From positions 63,515,427 through 63,579,426 of the forward strand of contig OW387134.1 of assembly GCA_936440205.1 (NCBI GenBank): a DNA stretch of 64,000 nucleotides. The letters run 5' to 3'. The position numbers were made by a program, and so were the translations under genes. This stretch comes from Lepidonotus clava (lineage: Eukaryota; Annelida; Polychaeta; Phyllodocida; Polynoidae). Shown piece after piece: positions 1-10,525 of the stretch. The notes beneath the pieces were generated by a model. It worked only from the letters and a program-made list of their open reading frames with translations, searched no databases and was not told where the DNA came from. The first letter of the stretch is position 1. Every line of letters starts with the position of its first letter.

Positions 1-1147
1 TCACCAATCTATAAGTCTGTTAATCTCAATGCAATATCTATAAACTGAGAAATTTTCTAAGTCCTCTAAGTCTCACAAATGCTCTGAAACTAGTCAACTA
101 TTAAACTTATTCATCTGAAGAACATTTCTACAACACAAGTAACTCAAACAAACTCTAAGTCCACTAATCTCAAGAGATTTAATTCCACCATTGATGGATA
201 AACCTTTTCATATTTTCTGTAGCAAAATTCTAGAGCCTATCTCACAAGAGAATGAATCAAAGATACTTGTAAGGGATTCTATGAAAAGTCACCAAACTCA
301 GAAACTTTACCAGTCACCAATCTATAAGTCTGGTAATCTCAATGCAATATGTATAAACTGAGAAATTTTCTAATCTCAAGAGATTTAATTCCACCGTGGA
401 TGGATAAACCTTTTCATATTTTCTGTAGTAAAATTCTAGAGCCTATCTTACAATTGAATGAGTCAAAGATACTTGTAAGGAATTCTGTGAAAAGTCACCC
501 AACTCAGAAACTTTACCAGTCACCAAACTATAAGTCTGTTAATCTCAATACAATATCTATAAACTGAGAAATTTTCTAAGTCCTCTAAGTCTCACAAATG
601 CTCTGAAACTAGTCAACTATTAAGCGTATTCATCTGAAGAACATTTCTACAACACAAGTAACTACACCAAACTCTAAGTCCACTAACCTCAAGAGATTTA
701 ATTCCACCATGGATGGATAAATCTTTTCATATTTTCTGTAGTAAAATTCTAGAGCATATCTCACAAGAGAATAAGTCAAAGATATTTGTAAGGATTTCTG
801 TGAAAAGTCACACAACTCAGTAACTTTACCAGTCACCAAACTATAAGTCTGTTAATCTCAATACAATATCTATAAACTGAGAAATTTTCTAATCTCAAGA
901 GATTTAATTCAACCATGGATGGATAAACCATTTTGTATTTTCTGTAGTAAAATTCTAGAGCCTATCTTACAATTCAATGAGTCAAAGATACTAGAAAGGA
1001 ATTCTGTGAAAAGTCACCCAACTCAGAAACTTTGCCAGTCACCAATCTATAAATCTGTTAATATCAATGCACTATCTATGTACTGAGAAATTTTCTAAGT
1101 CCTCTAAGTCTCACAAATGCTCTGAAACTAGTCAACTATTAAACCTG
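1..1147. repeat. Higher-order tandem array, alternating 313 bp and 206 bp units
   Basis: The phrase TCACCAA(T/A)CTATAA begins at 1, 314, 520, 833 and 1039, so the spacing alternates 313, 206, 313, 206. The short unit lacks a block of about 107 bp that lies between 'AAATTTTCTA' and 'TCTCAAGAGATTT' in the long unit. The real repeating period is therefore a 519 bp pair. Copies differ by a few percent. The array is cut by the left window edge and stops near 1147, where sequence of different, GC-richer character begins. Short open frames in it are by-products of the repeat. No transposon ends are visible, so satellite DNA is the simplest reading. Confidence 0.9.
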
Positions 1148-2555
1148 TTGAGAGTAAACTTCCTTTGTCCCTGTGGTTGTGCCGTTCGAGAACAATACAC
1201 CTAGTCTGAGAAAAGCCCTGACTGCTGTTGTTCCTACCACGTTCCCAATACGTTCCAACTGATGGACTAAATACACCTTCCTGGCCACTGCTATGATTCA
1301 AATGCAGAGATCCTTAACACAAAGTCACTTATATATGAAGGGGCTCATTACAACGTATGTACGACGTAATATTGCACAACAATACGTCAGTCTAGGTGCC
1401 GACAGTCATCTACAGTGAGGTTGAGGCGCTACTCGCCACGGAGGTCCTCCAGGAGTCCGACCCCAGGTTAGCCTCTCCATGGTTGCTACATACACTGAGA
1501 AGCCAGCGTTTGTCATCCAACCCATGCAGATATGTATCTCCTAGGAGAGCGAGGCACAACCCCGACCACCACCGAGAAGTGTCCTAGGCATTGGACGTTC
1601 AGTACGAGGGCCATCATACTTCCTCAGGTAAATACCTTCGTACTCATGAACTTACCCTACAACCATATAAATGCTTACCCCAGCAACTTAAAAAGACCGC
1701 AGCTGAGTGACGCTCACGTCGCAACCTTTCCCTACCCAAGTGTGGGTGTGGTGCATTATGTATGGTTCTCCCATTTATTGACCCTATGTCCAAAGCTCAC
1801 GTTTTAAATAACCACATAGATGAAGTGTCCCAGGATGCGGCAACACTCTCATGGGGCCCGGTTAGGGACTGGTCACAGGCTTGAATGGTTCACAGGAACT
1901 AGAGTAGGGTCATGCGTTGGGGAGTGATTATGACACCTTCCAGAGCGATTGGGTGTGCTTGTCCTGAATACTAGGCCATCAAGAACTGGACAAAAATAGG
2001 CCCCCTGCCCTGAGTTAAATCAGGACACGTGTAAAAGCAAAAACACTCACATGTCCAACAGTGTCACTTGGACACACATCTGTGCAGTGTGTCTTTAGGG
2101 GCTGGGCGAGGAGCGCCTGACCCACTGTGCTAAGACATGCCACACAAAGCTCAACCCCAAGCACACCGAAGACGCCAAACATGATGGAAAAGGGAAGCAG
2201 TGTGGTAACAAGAACAAGAAGGACAAGTCGGACACCCGTCCAAAAAACTAGGAGAGGGGCTGGGACGCCCTGACTCTGTCTCTCTGTGTACCAGCCCCCA
2301 AACCTCCCGTGAAGATGATAGTGGTAGGCTGCGTAAATATGGTGAGATGTCAAACTTTATGTCTTTGCATGATCTAGATGCGTCTCTGGACCATTCTGTT
2401 TCAACTGGTCCAACAGACAGTTGCTGCATCGTAGACAGCTCCGGCGATCTCCACATGTCCCACTGTTTACAAACAATTGATGACCTAGATCATAATTTCC
2501 GGTCTACCGGCCAATCAGTGGCAGGCTTTCAAACTCCCTCTGCGAAGCACCAGAT
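1148..2555. other. Spacer with weak exon-like signals, no gene established
   Basis: This stretch has higher GC than its surroundings. An open segment at about 1396-1587 is preceded by a CAG and contains GACCCCAG followed by GTTAGC, which could mark an exon. A second open segment at 2347-2568 runs into the next ORF. Several frames are open at once and none resembles a known family, so I assign no gene. Confidence 0.3.
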
Positions 2556-2560
2556 TCAAG

Positions 2561-3292
2561 ATGGATGATTACGAGTATCAACAACACGTGAGCAGGACTC
2601 CATTAGCCCCTGCCTCTATGATACCTCAGCAGCAAGTCAGTTTGGTGTACAACAGCCCCTTCCTTCAGTTTCCCTACTCCGGCTCAATGCAAGGAAATGG
2701 ACAGGGGCCTCCGCAGCAGGCCACCACACAGGTGGAGACAGGGCAGACTCTGCGCTGGCCTCCTTCGGATGCCCAGGTCAGCCAGCCGAATCAACCGACG
2801 TCGCTTCAGCAGCAGTGGTGCCCCCTGTATCTGCACCCCCAACCTGGGACGAACATCAACCTTCCCTCCAAGGGGGTCAATCAAGTATCTAATGTTCCCC
2901 TTCCAACTTGGAAAAAGGAGCAAGTATCATGGGCCCCCAGCAAAGCTTGCCCAGCAAGACCATGCATCCCTCGGTATCAACGGATCTACAGGCGCCCAAC
3001 GCTGGCCCCCCTTGACCGTTGCAAGAGGTATGTGTCAACCCCACCATCGCAGTGGTTGACACCTCCACAGACGAACTGGCAAGCCCTGGCATACAGCACA
3101 GCTGGTCCTGCACAGTGCTACATGGTAAATCCTCCAGCAAATATGCAGATGCATATCCCAACGACACCAGCATGCAACATACCCCAACAGCAGGCGATGT
3201 ATCCTAGCCCCCTTTCATGGCCAACATTGCCTACCCTGTATCCCCAGAGGATCAACAACGCAGGTCAGCACTGGGAGGTGACCCGCTGGTGA
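2561..3292 (+). CDS. Uncharacterised Pro/Gln-rich ORF, 243 codons
   Basis: An ATG in good context (AAGATGG) opens a 243-codon frame. The product is rich in Pro, Gln, Thr and Asn with runs such as PQQQ, and has no predicted signal peptide, membrane segment, zinc knuckle or catalytic motif that I can see. The composition suggests a disordered protein, for example an activation-type region, or the N-terminal part of a retroelement protein. I found no reverse transcriptase, integrase or terminal repeats near it. The stop is followed after 13 bases by a strong hairpin (3306-3338). It could be a genuine single-exon gene, one exon of a larger gene, or a relic of a non-autonomous element. I do not recognise the family. 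Confidence 0.35.
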   Translation: MDDYEYQQHVSRTPLAPASMIPQQQVSLVYNSPFLQFPYSGSMQGNGQGPPQQATTQVETGQTLRWPPSDAQVSQPNQPTSLQQQWCPLYLHPQPGTNINLPSKGVNQVSNVPLPTWKKEQVSWAPSKACPARPCIPRYQRIYRRPTLAPLDRCKRYVSTPPSQWLTPPQTNWQALAYSTAGPAQCYMVNPPANMQMHIPTTPACNIPQQQAMYPSPLSWPTLPTLYPQRINNAGQHWEVTRW

Positions 3293-3305
3293 TTTTGATC
3301 TTGTA

Positions 3306-3338
3306 TACTGCGACACCCCTCGGGGTGTTTCCGCAGTA
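3306..3338 (+). other. 14-bp stem-loop just after the 2561-3292 ORF
   Basis: TACTGCG (3306-3312) pairs with CGCAGTA (3332-3338), and ACACCCC (3313-3319) pairs with GGGGTGT (3322-3328), with a two-base loop and a three-base bulge. It does not match the histone 3'-end stem-loop consensus. Its position right behind a stop codon suggests a 3'-UTR element, but this is inference. Confidence 0.5.
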
Positions 3339-3339
3339 G

Positions 3340-4504
3340 GAGCCATGCGTGTGGATTACACCTCATGGCCATTTTCTATGCTGCAGTTTCTCTCTGATAC
3401 TGCCTGCACCTTACTGTGGATGATGGCACAGACACCCCACGAGGACTCATAGTATGAGTTAAATGGACAAAGACTCTTCAGAAGTCTGCAGAGGCTACTC
3501 AGCTTTTCTTCCCTGTCATTAAGGACCATAACACCTCATGAATCAAGGGACTTGGAAATTGCTGGCAGTTTGGTCTTACATCAGGCCGGATCAACTCGCA
3601 TATAACAATGTCCATGTGGCTTTAGCCTGCCTGTAACACCTCTGGATTGGCCTTATAATGACATGGACTCCGGCACATGGATATGTACTCTCACCACTTG
3701 TGTGTTTTATGCTGTTCAACATTTAATGTTATGTTCATATTCTAACCAAACAGTGATTAAAACTACTTGTCTCATAATTCCCTCTTATCTCCTTCTTTAA
3801 GTAATGCTGTTGGGGTACCGGGGTGGAGCTTTTGCTTCTGCAAAGAATATGGGCCCCCAACAGCCCCTGCTCATTGTAAAAGGCAATCAATAGGGGGGAC
3901 CTTACACCGACCAAGTGGTCCTAGGGTTGTTTTCGCTGTGAAAATGACCTTCATTGTTGGTACTGCTTAAAAGCTCCATCACTCACTCACTCACTCCCAC
4001 TATTGCTGGATATAACAAGGATAAAGTGGTAAACTAAGCTGCTTAGAGTACGTGGGTGGACTCATTGATAGGTGACTCTCTTTAATCTTAAAAAAGTGTC
4101 CGTGTCATTGGGTTTGAAATCAAGATCTAATTCAAAATATTTCCTAACTTAATTAAATTTATTTCATCTATGCATCTTTCCTCCTTTTTCATTTTCCATA
4201 TCAAAATTCTCAAGTTGGTATGTAAAAAAATTTCAATATCAACTTTACATTGGCAAAGTCATACTAAATTGCCAAAACCCTCCAAATTCTATATAAGCAC
4301 ATCTCTCTAAATCAAACCAAATCAAATAATAAAAATGATAAAATTAATTGAATATCCTCGAGGAAAGAACTCAAGATTTAAAAATATTTCTCATTATAAA
4401 CCTTCGAATATACTTTCTAATATACAAAGTAATGTTAACATAACATTCACTGAAACTATTTTCTGATTGCAGTATTCTTGAATGAAATAACAAACTTTTA
4501 AACT
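3340..4504. other. Spacer, no gene seen
   Basis: The first part (to about 4010) continues the moderate GC of the preceding ORF region and ends with a short CACT run. The remainder is AT-rich. No open frame with convincing coding character and no terminal repeats were found. Confidence 0.4.
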
Positions 4505-7500
4505 TTTCTTTGAGCTGACATGCCCTACCCTGCTTTCGACAATGCGGTGAGAATAAAGGGTCATGCTTGGGGTGCAGCAAAGTAAGGGAACCTGGCTAAC
4601 ACTTTCTGTGGTGTAAAGTTCTTTCTGTGCTCTTTCTACCATAGCTACTGTTTCACCCAGGGAAGAGAACATTCCCCTTGGCCGATCACTGAGAACAGCA
4701 GCTTCAGCTCAGAGCAGTCTTAAGAACAGAAACACCTGAATATGTTAGAATTATGTTTAAAGGGAAAGATTTATCTGGCATATCAGGTGATGCTTGATGT
4801 TTGTTTTAGGTACTTTTCTGATAGTTTCTGTGAGATAAATTTTTATTCAAAGTCTTTTAGATATAAAAGAGTCTTTTATGCCTATGAGAATTTGCTTATA
4901 TGTTAGCGTGTCGAGCGTGAGCACACCAGTTGGTGCAGACAGTCTGATGATAAGCAAACCAAAATCATGTTTACTTCTCAAACAAAAAGACTCTCTATCT
5001 GCAAACTCTAAATTGAAAGCTTTATCACTCATTTCAGGTGACCACTGGTACCAGTTTCAAGGACCTGGCTAAAACTTTCTGTTGTGTAAAGTTCTTTCCG
5101 TGCTCTTTCTACCATAGCTACTGTTTCACCCAGGGAAGAGAACATTCCCCTTGGCCGATCACTGAGAACAGCAGCTTCAGCTCAGAGCAGTCTTAAGAAC
5201 AGAAACACTGAATATGTTAGAATTATGTTTAAAGGGAAAGATTTATCTGGCATATCAGGTGATGCTTGATGTTTATTTTAGGTACTTTTCTGATAGTTTC
5301 TGTGAGATAAATTTTTATTCAAAGTCTTTTAGATATAAAAGAGTCTTTTATGCCTATGAGAATTTGTTTATATGTTAAATAAAGTATATTTGTAGCTGAT
5401 CATCATTAAAGCTTTCTTTGAGGCACTGGTTGGACCACCTATGGCAGGACAGAGCTGACGTGTCCTACCCTGCTTGCCACACCACAGTGAGCATAAAGGG
5501 TCAGGCTCGGGGTGCCACAAAGCAGGGGGCCAATCCAGGTCAGAGAAACCTCCAGAGCACTGCCTGCAAAACCTCCATAATAGGAATATTGCTCTATTCT
5601 TCCTATTACAGTCGAGCGTGAGCACACCAGTTGGTGCAGACAGTCTGATGATAAGCAAACCAAAATCATGTTTACTTCTCAAACAAAAAGACTCTCTATC
5701 TGCAAACTCTAAATTGAAAGCTTTATCACTCATTTCAGGTGACCACTGGTACCAGTTTCAGGGACCTGGCTAAAACTTTCTGTGGTGTAAAGTTCTTTCC
5801 GTGCTCTTTCTACCATAGCTACTGTTTCACCCAGGGAAGAGAACATTCCCCTTGGCCGATCACTGAGAACAGCAGCTTCAGCTCAGAGCAGTCTTAAGAA
5901 CAGAAACACCTGAATATGTTAGAATTATGTTTAAAGGGAAAGATTTATCTGGCATATCAGGTGATGCTTGATGTTTGTTTTAGGTACTTTTCTGATAGTT
6001 TCTGTGAGATAAATTTTTATTCAAAGTCTTTTAGATATAAAAGAGTCTTTTATGCCTATGAGAATTTGTTTATATGTTAAATAAAGTATATTTGTAGCTG
6101 ATCATCATTAAAGCTTTCTTTGAGGCACTAGTTGGACCACCTATGGCAGGACAGAGCTGACGTGTCCTACCCTGCTTGCCACACCACAGTGAGCATAAAG
6201 GGTCAGGCTCGGGGTGCCACAAAGCAGGGGGCCAATCCAGGTCAGAGAAACCTCCAGAGCACTGCCTGCAAAACCTCCATAATAGGAATATTGCTCTATT
6301 CTTCCTATTACAGTCGAGCGTGAGCACACCAGTTGGTGCAGACAGTCTGATGATAAGCAAACCAAAATCATGTTTACTTCTCAAACAAAAAGACTCTCTA
6401 TCTGCAAACTCTAAATTGAAAGCTTTATCACTCATTTCAGGTGACCACTGGTACCAGTTTCAGGGACCTGGCTAAAACTTTCTGTGGTGTAAAGTTCTTT
6501 CCGTGCTCTTTCTACCATAGCTACTGTTTCACCCAGGGAAGAGAACATTCCCCTTGGCCGATCACTGAGAACAGCAGCTTCAGCTCAGAGCAGTCTTAAG
6601 AACAGAAACACCTGAATATGTTAGAATTATGTTTAAAGGGAAAGATTTATCTGGCATATCAGGTGATGTTTGATGTTTGTTTTAGGTACTTTTCTGATAG
6701 TTTCTGTGAGATAAATTTTTATTCAGTCTTTTAGATATAAAAGAGTCTTTTATGCCTATGAGAATTTGTTTATATGTTAAATCAAGTATATTTGTAGCTG
6801 ATCATCATTAAAGCTTTCTTTGAGGCACTGGTTGAACCACCTATGGCAGGACAGAGCTGACGTGTCCTACCCTGCTTGCCACACCACAGTGAGCATAAAG
6901 GGTCAGGCTCGGGGTGCCACAAAGCAGGGGGCCAATCCAGGTCAGAGAAACCTCCAGAGCACTGCCTGCAAAACCTCCATAATAGGAATATTGCTCTATT
7001 CTTCCTATTACAGTCGAGCGTGAGCACACCAGTTGGTGCAGACAGTCTGATGATAAGCAAACCAAAATCATGTTTACTTCTCAAACAAAAAGACTCTCTA
7101 TCTGCAAACTCTAAATTGAAAGCTTTATCACTCATTTCAGGTGACCACTGGTACCAGTTTCAGGGACCTGGCTAAAACTTTCTGTGGTGTAAAGTTCTTT
7201 CCGTGCTCTTTCTACCATAGCTACTGTTTCACCCAGGGAAGAGAACATTCCCTTGGCCGATCACTGAGAACAGCAGCTTCAGCTCAGAGCAGTCTTAAGA
7301 ACAGAAACACCTGAATATGTTAGAATTATGTTTAAAGGGAAAGATTTATCTGGCATATCAGGTGATGTTTGATGTTTGTTTTAGGTACTTTTCTGATAGT
7401 TTCTGTGAGATAAATTTTTATTCAAAGTCTTTTAGATATAAAAGAGTCTTTTATGCCTATGAGAATTTGTTTATATGTTAAATCAAGTATATTTGTAGCT

Positions 7501-7860
7501 GATCATCATTAAAGCTTTCTTTGAGGCACTGGTTGGACCACCTATGGCAGGACAGAGCTGACGTATCCTACCCTGCTTGCCACACCACAGTGAGCATAAA
7601 GGGTCAGGCTCGGGGTGCCACAAAGCAGGGGGCCAATCCAGGTCAGAGAAACCTCCAGAGTACTGCCTGCAAAACCTCCATAATAGGAATATTGCTCTAT
7701 TCTTCCTATTACAGTCGAGCGTGAGCACACCAGTTGGTGCAGACAGTCTGATGATAAGCAAACCAAAATCATGTTTACTTCTCAAACAAAAAGACTTTAT
7801 TTCTATCTGCAAACTCTATGGATTAGAGAGACAATCACTATGCAAAAAGACTTGAAGTGT
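4505..7860. repeat. Tandem array of a 701 bp unit
   Basis: The marker TCGAGCGTGAGCACACC occurs at 4911, 5612, 6314, 7014 and 7715, giving periods of 701, 702, 700 and 701. Copies are nearly identical, which indicates recent amplification or homogenisation. The first period is preceded by a truncated, more diverged unit (4505-4910) that lacks about 230 bp. The last copy breaks off near 7800. Each unit contains an imperfect hairpin around GCACACCAGTTGGTGC, a CTTTTA-GATA-TAAAAG hairpin, and the conserved stem-loop module described below. Frames of 99 codons (plus) and 121 codons (minus) recur in each unit only because the copies are identical. I see no evidence that they are translated. Confidence 0.9.
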
Positions 7861-9080
7861 CTATAATGCTTGATAGAAAAATTCAATTTAGGGCAAAGCA
7901 AAATTAGATTTTAGTGATTCTTAAAGGAAAATTCTATTTCAGCTGATTCCAAATGCTATTATCAGGCACCTGGTTAAAAGTTTACACAATGTAAAAGTTC
8001 TTATTGTACTCATTGCCACAGCTACTGTTTCACCCAAGGAATAAGAACATTCCGTAGGCCGATCATTCAAAACAGTAGCAGCAGCTTAGAGCAACCTTAA
8101 GAACAGAACATTTGAATATGATATAATCAAACAGAACATTTGAATATGATAAAATCATTTTCAAATTGAAAGCTTTATCGCCCATTTCAGGTGACCATTG
8201 GTACTAGTTTTAGGAACCTGGCTAAAACATTCCGCAATGTAAAGTTCTTTAAATGCTCTTTCTACCATAGCTACTGTTTCACCCAAGGAAGAGAACATTC
8301 CCCTGGGCCGATCACTGACAACAGCAGCACTAGCTCAGAGCAGTCTTAAGAACAGAAACACCTGAATCATTAAGCCACAGCTACGGTTTCACCCAAGGAA
8401 AAGAACATTCCGTAGGCCGATCATTCAAAACAGTAGCATCAGCTTAGAGCAGCCTTAAGAACAGAACATTTGAATATGATAAAATCATTTTCAAATTAAA
8501 AGCTTTATCACTCATTTCCGGTGACCATTGGTACTAGTTCCAGGAACCTGGCTAAAACTTTCTGCGATGTTTAGTTCTTTCTGTGCTCTTTCTACCATAG
8601 CTACTGTTTCACCCAAGGAATAAGAACATTCCGTAGGCCGATCATTCAAAACATTAGCTTAGAGCAACCTTAAGAACAGAACATTTGAATATGATAAAAT
8701 CGAACGGAACATTTGAATATGATAAAATCATTTTCAAATTGAAAGCTTTATTGCTCATTTCAGGTGACCATTGGTACTAGTTTTAGGAACCTGGCTAAAA
8801 CTTTCCGCAATGTAAAGTTCTTTTTATGGTCTTTCTACCATAGCTACTGTTTTACCCAAGGAAGAGAACATTCCCCTGGGCCGAACACTGACAACAGCAG
8901 CACCAGCTCAGAGCAGTCTTAAGAACAGAAACACCTGAATTATTAAAGCCACAGCTACTGTTTCACCCAAGGAAAAGAACATTCCGTAGGCCGATCATTC
9001 AAAACAGTAGCAGCAGCTTAGAGCAGCCTTAAGAACAGAACATTTGAATATGTTAGAATTATATTAAAAGGAAAAAATTT
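7861..9080. repeat. Diverged ~110 bp modules related to the 701 bp array
   Basis: The module beginning GCTACTGTTTCACCC recurs at 8021, 8270, 8380, 8600, 8843 and 8954, with intervals of 249, 110, 220, 243 and 111, close to multiples of a ~110 bp base unit. The same module lies in the 701 bp units at 4644, 5117, 5818, 6520 and 7220. Spacer sequences between modules have diverged strongly while the module stays recognisable. This array looks older than the 701 bp block. Confidence 0.85.
8021..8079 (+). ncRNA. Conserved stem-loop module (best-formed copy)
   Basis: GCTACTGTTT (8021-8030) pairs perfectly with AAACAGTAGC (8070-8079). The enclosed segment contains an inner imperfect hairpin between CCAAGGAA and TTCCGTAGG, and an invariant GGCCGATCA. 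The same two-level pairing, with at most one or two mismatches, is present in all eleven copies between 4644 and 9011. The copy at 8954-9011 is also perfect. I call it ncRNA-like only because structure is kept where flanks diverge. No polymerase III boxes, snoRNA boxes or Sm site were recognised with confidence. It could instead be a DNA-level recombination or protein-binding palindrome. Confidence 0.25.
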
Positions 9081-9087
9081 GTCTACT

Positions 9088-9106
9088 GAAACTGAAACTG
9101 AAAAGG
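9088..9106 (+). promoter_or_regulatory. ISRE/IRF-like motif, three GAAA repeats
   Basis: The sequence GAAACTGAAACTGAAAAGG contains three GAAANN repeats, matching the GAAANNGAAA core bound by interferon regulatory factors in animals. It sits at the exact transition from the repeat array into GC-rich structured sequence. Function is inference from the motif only. Confidence 0.35.
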
Positions 9107-9111
9107 TTCGC

Positions 9112-9307
9112 AGGGCCATAGGCCCTTCTGGACAGTGGGGTATGGGACGGTAGGGTGAGAAGTGAGGTTGGGATGAGAGAGGAAGAGGAGGTCCCTAGCC
9201 CGTGGAGCCACGTGCATTGGGAACCCCCAGGGATAGGCCCCTGGGGGTGCTCCCACCGAGGTGGGAGACCCGACCCGACTACTTACCGCACGACGAGAGC
9301 CGTGCGG
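9112..9307 (+). other. Cluster of five strong hairpins in GC-rich DNA
   Basis: Within 196 bases there are five near-perfect stem-loops: AGGGCC/GGCCCT (9112-9126), CGTGG/CCACG (9201-9212), ACCCCCAGGG/CCCTGGGGGT (9223-9248, loop ATAGGC), CTCCCACC/GGTGGGAG (9250-9267, loop GA) and CCGCACG/CGTGCGG (9286-9307). The last three follow each other with gaps of only 1 and 18 bases. This organisation resembles a structured RNA more than a simple palindromic transposon end. I could not match it to U1-U6, 5S, 7SK, 7SL, RNase P or tRNA. Confidence 0.5.
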
Positions 9308-9396
9308 AGGTCAGCGGGCGGGCTGGGGGGATGCGTGGACTGGCGATGTCGGCAAGGACACATGGGCCCTATCTGGAATAAGAAACAAAACGGTTT

Positions 9397-9545
9397 TAGG
9401 GGTCAGTAGGTCTCTGGAAAGAGAAAGAAAAGTTTAGGTGTACCTGCAGAGTAAAAGATCAACACGTTAGGGGTCAGTGGGTCTCTGAAAAGAGAAAAGA
9501 AAGTTTAGGTGTGCCTGTAAGAGAAAAGGAGATGTATTAGGGGTA
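9397..9545. repeat. Short direct repeat, period 70-71 bp
   Basis: TAGGGGTCAGT(A/G)GGTCTCTG begins at 9397 and again at 9468, and a third truncated start TAGGGGTAGG follows at 9538. The two full copies share an A/G-rich second half with TTTAGGTGT. Confidence 0.7.
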
Positions 9546-9894
9546 GGGGGCAGCTTGATGTTGACTAGGGGTGGAGGCGACCTACGTGACACAAGGCAAA
9601 GGCAGTTATTGGGTGAGGTGAGTAAATGTCATTGAAATGGAATCAATTTTAGATTTATTTTTCAAAACATATATGCAGTTTTCTACTTTTAATCATACCA
9701 ACATTTCATTTATTCAAATAGTTTGATGGTTATCAGTGAATTCTTTCATTCTTTTTTCAAGATAACTTAAATCAAAACAATGATCTAACAGTTCAATTTT
9801 ATATTCTGGTCAAAATATGGTCTTTGACTGAGGTGGTCTCCTTAGTGCGGTGGTCGTTAAGTGGGTCTCTACTGTATGATAAAATAGTTTAAAT
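9546..9894. other. AT-rich spacer, no gene seen
   Basis: After the short direct repeat the sequence becomes AT-rich. There is no open frame or structural repeat of note. Confidence 0.4.
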
Positions 9895-9900
9895 TTTATT
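9895..9900 (-). terminator. Poly-A signal AATAAA (minus strand)
   Basis: TTTATT on the plus strand reads AATAAA on the minus strand, 412 bases beyond the stop codon of the two-exon candidate ending at 10312. A hexamer alone is weak evidence in AT-rich DNA. Confidence 0.2.
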
Positions 9901-10311
9901 GATGATTAGATGTTTGAAATAAAATTTATCAGACTTCTAGATAGGTAATTATAACCTCTATCCCTGAGTATTAGATAGCTTTGTATACCTAAGCATAAGG
10001 AGATTTCCTTTGTCCTTTTATAAACTGCATAACTCCAGATGTCCAGGCAGCTCCTAGCCACCTACCGACCAAATGCAGAGATGTGAAGTCCCTTGACATT
10101 CTCCTGTCATCCCCCAGCCTCAATAGACTCTCTTTTCTGTCTATACTCATTGTACACACTAAGACTGTCAGAGTGCCGACCAGACGGTGTCCTTCATCTG
10201 TCACTGGGATTGTTATATGGCACCTTGTGGTTTGGCTCCAGTGGTCGCAAGTATAGCTAACCAAGATTGCCCTTTTACTTTCACAATTGATACATATTAA
10301 ACATATAAAGG

Positions 10312-10525
10312 TTAGATGACTGGAACAACCACAGAGTCGACACTAATGTCCTGCTCAGGAGATGTAGAGGCAGAACCAGCTTCAATCAGAAAAAACACTC
10401 TTAGGATATAACTCTAGACTGTATACTAAAATTTCAAACCTACCTTTCACTGCAGCTGGCTTGACAAACAATGCGAGGCCCTTACTTCTGTACTGCTGAT
10501 CTGCTGGTCTTCTCAGTAAACTCAT
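10312..10525 (-). CDS. Candidate two-exon small ORF or 3' end of a gene
   Basis: On the minus strand an ATG at 10525 opens 27 codons (MSLLRRPADQ at the start) and ends in AAAG at 10444, followed by the donor GTAGGT. After a 64-base intron with a T-rich tract and the acceptor TTGAAG, the frame resumes at 10379 and runs 22 more codons, ending in VVVPVI and TAA at 10312-10314. The joined product is about 49 residues, basic at the start and acidic/Ser-rich later, with no family I recognise. Support comes from the donor, the acceptor and frame agreement. A more upstream exon could exist. A separate 91-codon open stretch (9989-10264) lies in what would be the 3' UTR. Confidence 0.3.

Noticed and set aside
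4900-7760. C/D-box-like TGATGA in the 701 bp unit
   Set aside because: TGATGAT near the TCGAGCG marker resembles a C box, but no properly placed D box with a closing stem was found.
5368-7855. Repeated 99-codon (plus) and 117-121-codon (minus) open frames in the 701 bp units
   Set aside because: They recur because the units are almost identical. Both strands are open over the same bases, and no start, splice or family support exists.
9989-10264. 91-codon minus-strand open stretch
   Set aside because: No ATG start; a splice from the upstream candidate exon at the nearest acceptor puts it out of frame. Left as possible 3' UTR.
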